The position numbers and the translations under genes were made by a program. A DNA stretch of 64,000 nucleotides from Thermomonas carbonis (GTDB taxonomy: Bacteria; Pseudomonadota; Gammaproteobacteria; Xanthomonadales; Xanthomonadaceae), in assembly GCF_014396975.1 (NCBI RefSeq), contig NZ_CP060719.1, positions 2,452,001 through 2,516,000 on the forward strand, in the 5' to 3' direction. Shown piece by piece: positions 19,107 through 26,940 of the stretch. The notes under the pieces are model-generated. The model did no database searches, was not told where the DNA came from, and was given only the letters and a program-made list of their open reading frames with translations. The number at the start of each line of letters is the position of its first letter. Within the stretch, counting starts at the first letter, position 1.

Positions 19107-20273
19107 TCAGCCGTGCGCGCTGGAAAGTTTCGCCACCGCCGCCAATGCGCGGTCGAAATCGCGGAACTTGCCCGGGAACCGTCGCAGCATTTCCTGGGCG
19201 ATGTCGGTCAGTGAACGGTGGCCGTCCATCTGTTCCAGGATGCTGCGTTCAATGAGTCCATCCTCGCTCAATGTCGGGATGTAGTTCGCCGTGGATTTGC
19301 GCAGGAGATCGCTCTGTCCCGGCAGCAGCTGGAAGGTGGATTGCCGGAAAGTCGCCTTGCGCTCGCCAGTGCGGGTTTCGATGCGCGTGTCCCAGCGGTA
19401 GACCCAGTCGCCTTGCACGCGCTTGACGGCAAGCCGCGTCTGCATCCGATCCCCGGCCTGCGCCAACACCGGTTCCGATAGTGGGAAGAAGCAACGGCCA
19501 TACACCAACTCCGGCAGCAATGGCGAGTTGGAGAAGCCGAGGCCATCGTCGACGAGGCCGTCGAACCAGACATACAGGCCGTGCAGCATGCCATCGCGTT
19601 CCAGGGTCCAGTCCAGTGTCCGGTCCAGGGCGCGTGTTTCCTCATCGGTGTAGTGCACCGTACCCCAATGCGCAGGCGCTGCCAGCAGCCGGCCTGCTGC
19701 GATGGGTTCAGGCCTTGCCCGCCAGTAGCGATTGGTCATGTGCGGCAAGGCGGCAGACAGATCCAGTCCGAAGGCATTGTGTCGCCAAGGTGTGTCCACG
19801 CGGCGCATTTCTTCCGGGGCCGTAGCCGGCGCTGCATAAAGCAGGTCCCGTTTTGGCAGCAAGCGCCCATCTGGCTTGAGGTGGCGTTTGCGTGCATCGG
19901 CGAGTGAGGCGATGTTGCCGGTGAAGAACGGCAAGTTGCCGTGCAGATCGCCGACCACGAGGTCGGCCTTTTCCGGCAAATCGATCTCGGTGGACATGCC
20001 GCGGATCCATTCGATCCGCTCCGCGCCGGGAATATTGGCGGCACAGGATTTGCCGATTTCGATACCGACGCTCGGTTCCACCGCGAAGACACGGCGTGCG
20101 CCGTACCGGCAGGCGAGGAAGGACATGATGCCGGTGCCGCAACCGATATCCAGCACCACGCTATCCGCGTGGATATGCCGACGCAGGGCCTCGTGCCAAG
20201 GCGTGAACCGGGCTTCGTCGCAGATCATCTCGCCGTAAGCGCGGATGCTGTAGCCGTCGTCGTAGTGGCTCAT
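19107..20273 (-). CDS. PRMT-like SAM methyltransferase with PqqD-like C-terminal domain
   Basis: A 388-residue protein. Residues 1-115 form a SAM-binding fold: helix YGEMICDEARFTPWHEAL as in protein arginine methyltransferases, then LDIGCGTG (41-48) and FAVEPS. Residues 120-330 resemble the beta-rich half of PRMTs. Where true PRMTs have the double-Glu loop, this protein reads GDLHGN (108-113), so the first acidic residue is Asp in an altered context and Arg may not be the substrate. Residues about 334-388 look like a PqqD/RRE helical end (SILEQMDGHRSLTDIAQEML). Its ATG overlaps the kinase stop by 4 nt. Predicted to methylate the RiPP precursor, guided by the fused recognition domain; this is inference. 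Confidence 0.7.
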   Translation of the reverse strand: MSHYDDGYSIRAYGEMICDEARFTPWHEALRRHIHADSVVLDIGCGTGIMSFLACRYGARRVFAVEPSVGIEIGKSCAANIPGAERIEWIRGMSTEIDLPEKADLVVGDLHGNLPFFTGNIASLADARKRHLKPDGRLLPKRDLLYAAPATAPEEMRRVDTPWRHNAFGLDLSAALPHMTNRYWRARPEPIAAGRLLAAPAHWGTVHYTDEETRALDRTLDWTLERDGMLHGLYVWFDGLVDDGLGFSNSPLLPELVYGRCFFPLSEPVLAQAGDRMQTRLAVKRVQGDWVYRWDTRIETRTGERKATFRQSTFQLLPGQSDLLRKSTANYIPTLSEDGLIERSILEQMDGHRSLTDIAQEMLRRFPGKFRDFDRALAAVAKLSSAHG

Positions 20274-21127
20274 GCCGGGAACGTTGCGATGCGATCAAGG
20301 TGTTCCCCAAGCATGTTGACCAAGCGTTCCTGTTGGGCGAACTCGTGCGGATATCGCAACGCGAATGCAGGTGCCGCCTGGGTGATCGCACCGGCCTGTC
20401 GCAAATGGCTTACGGTTTGCTCGCGTGCTGTGGGATCAAGTCTGAAGCTGTGTTCCACCAGCGCCATGCATGCCGCCGCACACGTCAGTGGTTCGATGGA
20501 CATCGCTTCGGTTGCCTGCTGGGGGTCGCTGAGCAAGTACACGGCGAGCAGCCTTTGTGGTGCCAGCAGTTCCGTTGGCAACGGCAGGCCGATCACCCGT
20601 TGCTTGCTGCTGTAGTCAGCAACGGGAGTCAGCGATTGGGGAGAGGCGAACACCTGGTCGATGCTGTCCTCATACAGTCGCAGTCCTGGGTAGGCAGGTG
20701 TCGCCCACACCTGACCTTCACGCAGTTCCAGCAAGACGCAGTCGTCGCAAAGTGCGGTAAACCCACGCCGATGCAGAAGCCCGGCCAGTGTGGATTTACC
20801 CCAGCCGCTTCGCCCGAGAAACAGGACGGCACCCGTGCTGGTCGCCGCCAGACTGGCGTGAACCATGAAATGGCCCAGTTGAGCCAACAGCCGGGGCAAG
20901 GCCTGGTCGATCAACAAATGTTCGAGTGTGTTTTCCGCGAGCTCGCCGAGCGCATCCACGCCGATGGTCCGTGCTGCCGGATCCAGGTGGAAATCGCATT
21001 GCCCAGGGGCACGAAACAGGTAGCGACTCGAATCGGCCGCTGTTCCAGAATCCAGAAGGGCAACTTGCAGCGAGAGATCACCGTTCTCTTCGCGCCATTC
21101 ATGCTGCCATGCTTGTGCCGATCTCAT
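20270..21127 (-). CDS. HprK-like peptide kinase of the lasso-type locus
   Basis: A 285-residue protein of the HPr-kinase-like P-loop family. The Walker A loop GRSGWGKST is at residues 105-113 and an acidic LCDDCVLL strand at 126-133 fits the HprK catalytic/Mg site. The N-terminal hundred residues lack the HprK N-domain, as in the short kinases of paeninodin-type lasso loci, where such an enzyme phosphorylates a Ser of the peptide. Start chosen at ATG 21127; the frame stays open for 168 nt upstream but without family character. The gap of 210 nt to the precursor stop may hold a processing or attenuation site. Overlaps the methyltransferase start by 4 nt. Confidence 0.75.
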   Translation of the reverse strand: MRSAQAWQHEWREENGDLSLQVALLDSGTAADSSRYLFRAPGQCDFHLDPAARTIGVDALGELAENTLEHLLIDQALPRLLAQLGHFMVHASLAATSTGAVLFLGRSGWGKSTLAGLLHRRGFTALCDDCVLLELREGQVWATPAYPGLRLYEDSIDQVFASPQSLTPVADYSSKQRVIGLPLPTELLAPQRLLAVYLLSDPQQATEAMSIEPLTCAAACMALVEHSFRLDPTAREQTVSHLRQAGAITQAAPAFALRYPHEFAQQERLVNMLGEHLDRIATFPA

Positions 21128-21337
21128 GGATCTGGACACGCCCCTACAGTCCAGCACACACAACCTACTGGCTGCATGGAGGAGCTGCGCAGGTACCGGG
21201 AGTGCAGGTAGCGGGAAAAAGCACGTCACAACGTGCCCGGCGTACATTCGGGATTGGGTTACGCCGGAGTGATAATCCAAATTACCGGGGTACAAAACGT
21301 GCGTAGCAGTGTTTAGCGATTCGTGATGTCGCTTACG

Positions 21338-21523
21338 TCACTGGCAATGTTTTGAGAACTGATCCGCAGTGTTCATGCCGCTAGAACAAATGAGTGGGTT
21401 TCCCGCCCCCTCATTAGTCGGCCCGGTTCCGCCGGCCGTCAACGCCTGCACACTGCCATACAGCTTCAACTGCGGCGTCTCGTAAGGCCTAGCTTGCACC
21501 GATCCATCCCTGATTTGCTGCAT
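21338..21523 (-). CDS. Lasso-type RiPP precursor peptide (protein A)
   Basis: A 61-residue peptide. The leader (residues 1-30) carries the B1-recognition motif YETPQLKLYGSVQALT, i.e. Y-x-x-P-x-L-x-x-x-G, with the conserved Thr at 29 two residues before the proposed cleavage site. The core would be residues 31-61: it starts Gly-Gly, has Glu at core position 8 (ring donor), two Cys (residues 46 and 60) and several Ser/Thr. An AGGGGG on the coding strand about 6 nt before ATG 21523 supports this start; the frame continues 84 nt upstream without such a signal. It lies 114 nt downstream of B2. Ring size, tail threading and disulfide are inference. Confidence 0.75.
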   Translation of the reverse strand: MQQIRDGSVQARPYETPQLKLYGSVQALTAGGTGPTNEGAGNPLICSSGMNTADQFSKHCQ

Positions 21524-21637
21524 GTCGAGCCCCCTGATTTCGCCTAGTCCGTACCTTCTGGCACGGATGCAACGCAAGTTTAACCATGGATCGTCGAGAA
21601 AGTCCACGGGCCGGCGGTCGACCGGGTCAGCATGCCT

Positions 21638-22069
21638 TCAACGCGCACCGAAGAAGCTGCGGAACCCGGAGTCGACGGAAAGCAGGCGAGTGCCTTCCAG
21701 TTCGACCCATGCATGCGCCGAGAACGGGCCCGGGTCTTCCTTCACACCCAGGTGCAGCTCAGGGCGCAACCCGCGCCATCGCAGCCACCCGTAGACCAAC
21801 AGGGATTGCCGGAGACACGTGGCGTCCACAAAGCCATGGCGGCCTGCGACATTGACTGACGTGGCCAGGGCGCGCGCCTTGGTGATCTCTGCCGCGGTTG
21901 CCTGTCGCGTTTCGGCTTGATGGGTGACCACGTCCACCATGCGCCGGGTACGGCCGTAGCCGAACACCGCCAGTGCGACGTGAACCAGGGTCAAGCCAGC
22001 GCCGCATGCGAGCACGCGGGCACGCTCGCGCCCGGACAGCGCCCGCCATCCGACGAGGAGGCGACCCAT
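21638..22069 (-). CDS. Lasso peptide leader protease B2 (transglutaminase-like)
   Basis: A 143-residue Cys protease of the lasso-peptide B2 (Transglut_core3) family. Cys85 lies in DATCLRQSLLVYGWLRWRG and His119 in FSAHAWVELEG, the conserved catalytic pair; an acidic third residue follows. An N-terminal hydrophobic stretch (VLACGAGLTLVHVALAVFG) could be a membrane or partner contact. It removes the leader so that the new N-terminus can be cyclised. Its ATG abuts the TAA of B1 with no gap, so the two halves of the split B protein are coupled. Confidence 0.9.
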   Translation of the reverse strand: MGRLLVGWRALSGRERARVLACGAGLTLVHVALAVFGYGRTRRMVDVVTHQAETRQATAAEITKARALATSVNVAGRHGFVDATCLRQSLLVYGWLRWRGLRPELHLGVKEDPGPFSAHAWVELEGTRLLSVDSGFRSFFGAR

Positions 22070-22363
22070 TTACGCAACCTTGACCAAGCCCGCTTCGGAC
22101 AGGGTCTGGACGAGTGACAGCAGGTCCTGCTCGATCCGGGACGGTTCGGCAGCGAATTCGTCGCACAAAGCCAAGTGGATCGCGGCGAGGTCTTCGCGCT
22201 CCGGCAACAGCTCCCAGATCCGGGTGCCGACCGGATCCAGCCCGAAGTAGCGCTCACTGGCGAGGTCGAGCAGCACTACTTCGTCTCCCACCGCCTGCAT
22301 AAGCACGTCGTCAGATGCCACGACTTTGCTGGCCAGCGTGACGGACTGGGTGGTTACGGTCAT
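22070..22363 (-). CDS. PqqD-family leader-binding protein B1 (RRE)
   Basis: A 97-residue PqqD-like RiPP recognition element. It shows the usual pattern: an N-terminal beta hairpin (VVLLDLASERYFGLDPVGTRIWELL) followed by helices ending LLSLVQTLSEAGLVKVA. In split-B lasso systems B1 binds the YxxP/L/G leader motif and delivers it to B2. ATG 22363 is chosen because it precedes the first conserved strand; the longer upstream frame is Arg/Pro-rich and would run into the exporter gene on the other strand. It is the first gene of the minus-strand set, 47 nt from the divergent exporter, so a shared bidirectional promoter lies in or beside 22364-22410. Confidence 0.88.
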   Translation of the reverse strand: MTVTTQSVTLASKVVASDDVLMQAVGDEVVLLDLASERYFGLDPVGTRIWELLPEREDLAAIHLALCDEFAAEPSRIEQDLLSLVQTLSEAGLVKVA

Positions 22364-22410
22364 GCTTGAGGTATCGACTAAGGCGGTGCGGACAGGGTAG
22401 GCGAGTGCCA

Positions 22411-24123
22411 ATGCAGGGTAAAGGGGAGCGGGCCGCGCGCGCGACGGCCTCAAGCGCATGGCTGAAAGCATGGCTGCGGCCCCACGCCGGCGTGCTGGTG
22501 CTTTCGCTCTGCCTGATGCTGGTCCAGAGCCTGGCATCCCTGGCTCAACCCTGGCTGGGCGGGCTGGTCACGGATCGGCTGATGGTCGACCAAGGCTTCG
22601 GACTGCTGCTCTGGTTGATCTTTGTGCTGGTATGCGCCCAGCAATTGCTCGGTTATCTGGTGGCAGTACAGCTGCAGAAGGTGTCGGGGCGGCTGGTGGC
22701 AACAGCCGGCGGCGAGGTATACGCCCACTTGCAGGATCTGCCGCTTGCCTGGCATCAGGCGCGCCGCCGGGGCGACGTGCATGCACTGCTGCTGGGCGAT
22801 ATCTACCGGCTCAGTGGGTACATCACCGGCACGCTGGTGCCACTGCTGCCGCTGCTGCTCACCTTCGTGGGGGGGCTGGCGATGATGTTCCGGCTGGCAC
22901 CGCTGATTGCGGTGGCGGTGGCGGTGTCATTGCCGGTGTTGGTCATCGCACTGAAGCTGGTGGGGCGGCGCATGCGACCACTGGCCCACGCTTCGTCGCA
23001 GGCCTGGGCCGACCTGTCGGCGCTGGCCGAACAGAACCTGGAGTTGTTGCCGGTCATCAAGACCTTCGCCAAGTCTTCGCTGGAGGCCGACAACTATCGT
23101 GCCCGGGCCGAAGCCCTTTATCGGGTCCAGATGCGCGAGGCCCGCCTGCAAAGTGCGATGAGCCCGGCGGTGTATGTGGCTGGCGCTGGGCTGGTCCTGC
23201 TGATGCTGGGACTGGCCGGGCACCTGGTGATTCGCGACGAGATGCGCGTGGGTGAGCTGGTCAGCCTGTTTCTCTACGGCATGTTGCTGGTGAGCCCGAT
23301 TACGCAGCTGGCTCATGTGTATGGCACCACCCAGGCTTCCCTGGGGTCCATGCATCGCCTGCGCGATGCGCTGCTGGCACCGGTCGAGGTGGACAGCGGG
23401 ACGCTAGACCGCTTCCCTGAAGGTGTGGATATCGTGTTTGCAGGGGTCGACTTCGCCTATCCCGGGCGCGACCCGCTGTTCCGGGGCTTCGATCTGCACA
23501 TCCGGGCTGGCGAAACCGTGGCGCTGACCGGTATCAACGGCGCGGGCAAGAGCACCCTGGTACATGTGTTGCTGCGTCTGGTCGAACCACAGGCCGGGCG
23601 CGTCTCCATCGGTGGCATCGATCTGCGCCAGTTTCGTCTGGATGCCCTGCGTGGGCAAATCGGCCTGGTTGCCCAGCAGGTGATGCTGTTCAACGCCACG
23701 GTGACCGACAACATCGCGTACGGACGAAGCGGCGCGACCCGCATTCAGATCGAGCAGGCTGCAAGGGCGTCCCGCGCCCACGACTTCATCATGGGCCTGC
23801 CGGAGGGCTACGACACCATCGTGGGCGATCAGGGGATCCGGTTGTCGGGCGGGCAGAAGCAGCGCCTCGCCCTGGCACGCGCCTTGTTGAAGGACCCTCC
23901 CATCCTCATCCTGGACGAAGCCACGGCGATGTTCGATCCGGAAGGCGAAGCCGAATTCATCAGGGAGTGCGCTGATGTCCTGCAGCAGCGCACCGTCATC
24001 ATGATCACGCATCGTCCGGCAAGCTTGGCGTTGGCCGACAGGGTACTGCGGATGGACGCCGGATCGATCCACGAAGTCACGCCGAGCGTGCAGACGGTGT
24101 CCGCCATGCCGGGAAACCTCTAG
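22411..24123 (+). CDS. ABC transporter (fused TMD-NBD), probable peptide exporter
   Basis: A 570-residue half-transporter that works as a dimer. Six membrane helices occupy about residues 20-310. The nucleotide-binding domain has Walker A GINGAGKST, signature LSGGQKQRLALARAL, Walker B ILILDEATAMFD and the switch His in ITHRPASLAL, all intact. It resembles lasso exporters (protein D) and MsbA-like flippases. Divergent placement 47 nt from B1 favours peptide export and self-immunity; a role in the neighbouring polysaccharide is the alternative. There is no N-terminal C39 peptidase domain, fitting a system with its own B2 protease. Confidence 0.85.
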   Translation: MQGKGERAARATASSAWLKAWLRPHAGVLVLSLCLMLVQSLASLAQPWLGGLVTDRLMVDQGFGLLLWLIFVLVCAQQLLGYLVAVQLQKVSGRLVATAGGEVYAHLQDLPLAWHQARRRGDVHALLLGDIYRLSGYITGTLVPLLPLLLTFVGGLAMMFRLAPLIAVAVAVSLPVLVIALKLVGRRMRPLAHASSQAWADLSALAEQNLELLPVIKTFAKSSLEADNYRARAEALYRVQMREARLQSAMSPAVYVAGAGLVLLMLGLAGHLVIRDEMRVGELVSLFLYGMLLVSPITQLAHVYGTTQASLGSMHRLRDALLAPVEVDSGTLDRFPEGVDIVFAGVDFAYPGRDPLFRGFDLHIRAGETVALTGINGAGKSTLVHVLLRLVEPQAGRVSIGGIDLRQFRLDALRGQIGLVAQQVMLFNATVTDNIAYGRSGATRIQIEQAARASRAHDFIMGLPEGYDTIVGDQGIRLSGGQKQRLALARALLKDPPILILDEATAMFDPEGEAEFIRECADVLQQRTVIMITHRPASLALADRVLRMDAGSIHEVTPSVQTVSAMPGNL

Positions 24124-24132
24124 ACTCACGAC

Positions 24133-25272
24133 TTGTCGCAATCTATACCGTGGATCCTGGCCGGGGGCTGTTTGTTCAAAGGTTTCGATCCCACTGCCGC
24201 CTTGGTCGCACTGCTCATCACGTCGCTGTCGCTTTGGCTCTTGCAGCCATTGGCCGCGCGTCTTGGCCTGCTGGATCATCCGATAGGACGCAAGGACCAC
24301 GCCAGGCCCACGCCGGTCACCGGAGGCGTGGCGATCCTCGCCGGTTGCGTGGCCGCGTTCGTGATGATGCAGGCAAACAGTTCATCGATGCTGGCGTTTT
24401 GCGCCGCTGCGGTTCTCCTTGTGGTCACCGGGCTGTACGACGACCTGCGTGACATGCGCTGGTACTGGCGAATCCTGGCGCAAGGCACCGCTGCTTTGAT
24501 CATCATTTACGGGGGCGGCGTGCGGGTCGAGCAGCTTGGCCCGGTCTTCGGCATGGGAGAAATGTCGTTGGGCTGGCTGTCGGTGCCGTTCACCGTGTTC
24601 GCAACGATCGGCATCATCAATGCCATGAACATGATCGATGGCGCCGACGGCCTGGCTGGCCTGCTCGGGTTGGCGGCCTTGGCGATGCTGGCGGCGGCGT
24701 CGCTTTACGCCGGCAATGTCCTGCTGGCCGAGCGATTGTCGGTGCTGTGCGGTGCGATGGCGGGGTTCTTGGCATGGAATATCCGCCTGCCCTGGCGGTC
24801 GCATGCCAAGGTCTTCCTGGGCAATGCGGGTAGCGCGCTGCTGGGACTGGTGATCGCCTGGGCCGCGTTCCGGCTCACCCAGACACCCGGACACCCGGTC
24901 AATCCGGTATTGGCACTGTGGCTGTTGCCGATTCCGGTGATGGATTGCCTGGTGCTGATCGTGCGCCGCCTGCAGGAGGGCCGTTCGCCGTTCGCGGCGG
25001 GCCGCGACCATATCCATCACATGATGCAGGATGCGGGATTCGGGCCTACGCGCGCCGCGCTTTGGCTGACACTGTTCAGCCTGTTCTGCGGGCTGGCAGT
25101 GGGACAGGCCATGCGCATGGACATTCCCAATCCGCTGCTGTTGACCATGTTCGGCCTGTTGTGTGTTGGCTGGTACCTGTTGACGCGCAGACGGGACCGG
25201 GCGGTGGCCTTCTTTCAGCGACTGAGACGGATCCCTGCTCCGAAACCGGAGCCCATCCGACATCCGGATTGA
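24133..25272 (+). CDS. WecA-type undecaprenyl-phosphate phosphoglycosyltransferase
   Basis: A 379-residue polyprenyl-phosphate N-acetylhexosamine-1-phosphate transferase (WecA/MraY superfamily) that starts lipid-linked glycan synthesis at the inner membrane. Motifs present: LYDDLRDMRW (DDxxD-type), NAMNMIDGADGLAG and GRDHIHHMM (HIHH loop), with about 11 membrane helices. The probable start is TTG 24133; no ATG is in frame before the first helix. It lies 9 nt after the exporter stop, so it may be co-transcribed with it. It is the natural priming enzyme for the polysaccharide genes at 1-15.8 kb. Confidence 0.9.
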   Translation: MSQSIPWILAGGCLFKGFDPTAALVALLITSLSLWLLQPLAARLGLLDHPIGRKDHARPTPVTGGVAILAGCVAAFVMMQANSSSMLAFCAAAVLLVVTGLYDDLRDMRWYWRILAQGTAALIIIYGGGVRVEQLGPVFGMGEMSLGWLSVPFTVFATIGIINAMNMIDGADGLAGLLGLAALAMLAAASLYAGNVLLAERLSVLCGAMAGFLAWNIRLPWRSHAKVFLGNAGSALLGLVIAWAAFRLTQTPGHPVNPVLALWLLPIPVMDCLVLIVRRLQEGRSPFAAGRDHIHHMMQDAGFGPTRAALWLTLFSLFCGLAVGQAMRMDIPNPLLLTMFGLLCVGWYLLTRRRDRAVAFFQRLRRIPAPKPEPIRHPD

Positions 25273-25437
25273 AACCGTCGCGTTGTCTCCTGCCAGGATC
25301 ATGCGCTGTCGCATCTACGACTTCATCGCACCAAACGATTTGAAACGGCACAGGAACAGCGTGAACCGTGCCGACTCCGGTTCTTTCGGCGCGCGAGCGC
25401 ATGATTTCAGTGAACGGGGATGGGTCATAATCCGGGG

Positions 25438-26832
25438 ATGATTCCAGTCATCTTGTCCGGCGGTTCCGGTACGCGCCTCTGGCCGCTTTCGCGTGAAGCC
25501 TTCCCGAAGCAATTCCTCAGCCTGGTGGGCGAGGGATCGATGTTGCAAGCGACTTGGCGCCGGGTGGGACCGTTGGCCACGCATGCGCCGATCGTGGTGG
25601 CGGGCGAAGAGCACCGTTTCATGGTGGCCGAGCAGTTGCGCGAAGCAGGCTGCACCGATGCCACCATCCTGCTGGAACCGGTGGCGCGCAATACGGCACC
25701 CGCGATTGCGGTTGCGGCACTGGAAGCGATGCGCAGCGGCGAGGATCCGCTTTTGCTGGTTCTCCCGTCCGACCATGTCATCCAAAATGAGGAGGCCTTC
25801 CGCGCTGCCGTGCGCGAGGCAGCCCCTGCTGCCCAGTCGGGTGCCCTTGTCACGTTCGGGATCGTGCCTGCCGGGCCGGAAACGGGCTATGGCTACATCA
25901 AGGCGGCCGGCGGTGCGGGTGTGCGGTCGGTGGAATGCTTCGTGGAAAAGCCCGACCTGGCGACCGCCCAGGGCTACGTGGCGAGTGGCGAGTTTTTCTG
26001 GAACAGCGGGATGTTCCTGTTGCTCGCGTCGCGCTACCTGGCCGAATTGGAGCGTCAGCAACCCGCCATGCTGGCGGCGTGTCGGCACGCGATCGATCAG
26101 GCGCGGCGCGAAGTGGATTTCGTGCGCCTGGATCACTCCGCGTTTGCGGCTTCGCCGTCGGACTCGATCGACTACGCAGTGATGGAAAAGACCGCGCACG
26201 CCGCCGTGCTCCCGATCGATGTGGGCTGGAGCGATGTGGGCAGTTGGGCTGCGCTGTGGCAGATCGCGGAGCAGGATGGCGCCGGCAACGCGCACCATGG
26301 CGACGTGCTGGCACAGGACTGTCGCAATACCCTGGCATGGGGCGACTCGCGCCTGCTGGCCCTGCTGGGCCTGGATGACGTGGTAGTCGTGGATACTGCG
26401 GATGCGGTCTTGGTGGCGCATCGCGACCGAGTCCAGGATGTCAAAGGCATCGTGGCCGAACTCAAGCGCGGCGAGCGCACGCAAACGACATTCCACCGCA
26501 AGGTCTATCGGCCGTGGGGTAGCTACGATGCCATCGACATGGGCGAGCGCTTCCAGGTCAAGCGGATCACGGTCAGACCCGGCGGCGTGCTGAGCCTGCA
26601 GATGCACCACCATCGCGCCGAGCACTGGATCGTGGTCAGTGGTACGGCGCGGGTGACCCGGGGAACAGACATCCTGCTGCTCGGCGAGAACGAGAGCACC
26701 TATATCCCGTTGGGCGTGACTCACCGTCTTGAAAATCCGGGGCGGGTGCCGCTTGAATTGATCGAAGTGCAGTCCGGCAGTTATCTGGGCGAGGACGACA
26801 TCGTCCGCTTCGAGGATGTCTACGGGCGCTGA
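25438..26832 (+). CDS. manC: Mannose-1-phosphate guanylyltransferase / mannose-6-phosphate isomerase
   Basis: A 464-residue bifunctional type II enzyme (XanB/AlgA type). The N-terminal nucleotidyltransferase has SGGSGTRLWPLSREAFPKQF and VEKPD. The C-terminal cupin isomerase has ITVRPGGVLSLQMHHHRAEH and ends as in the family. It supplies GDP-mannose to gmd and to mannosyltransferases. The frame extends 18 nt upstream to ATG 25420, but ATG 25438 begins exactly at the conserved IPVILSGG strand and is preferred. About 165 nt upstream hold no gene and may contain its promoter. Confidence 0.93.
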   Translation: MIPVILSGGSGTRLWPLSREAFPKQFLSLVGEGSMLQATWRRVGPLATHAPIVVAGEEHRFMVAEQLREAGCTDATILLEPVARNTAPAIAVAALEAMRSGEDPLLLVLPSDHVIQNEEAFRAAVREAAPAAQSGALVTFGIVPAGPETGYGYIKAAGGAGVRSVECFVEKPDLATAQGYVASGEFFWNSGMFLLLASRYLAELERQQPAMLAACRHAIDQARREVDFVRLDHSAFAASPSDSIDYAVMEKTAHAAVLPIDVGWSDVGSWAALWQIAEQDGAGNAHHGDVLAQDCRNTLAWGDSRLLALLGLDDVVVVDTADAVLVAHRDRVQDVKGIVAELKRGERTQTTFHRKVYRPWGSYDAIDMGERFQVKRITVRPGGVLSLQMHHHRAEHWIVVSGTARVTRGTDILLLGENESTYIPLGVTHRLENPGRVPLELIEVQSGSYLGEDDIVRFEDVYGR

Positions 26833-26940
26833 GTTTTCCGCATGTCCTTGTTGCGTGGCATCGCAATTCGTGAACCCGTGCCGCCATGCAGCATGTGCGA
26901 CTTGCTACTCTGCCGGTCGGAGGCCTGTGCGGGAAGGGTG

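Noticed and set aside
21128..21337. Possible second small precursor or attenuator after the RiPP precursor
   Set aside because: No frame with a leader motif and no clear hairpin was found in these 210 nt; an imperfect GTGAC/GTCAC-type pairing is too weak to report.
1..26832. Insertion sequences or transfer genes at the edges of the glycan and RiPP loci
   Set aside because: No transposase, integrase, tRNA-adjacent duplication or terminal inverted repeats were seen there.
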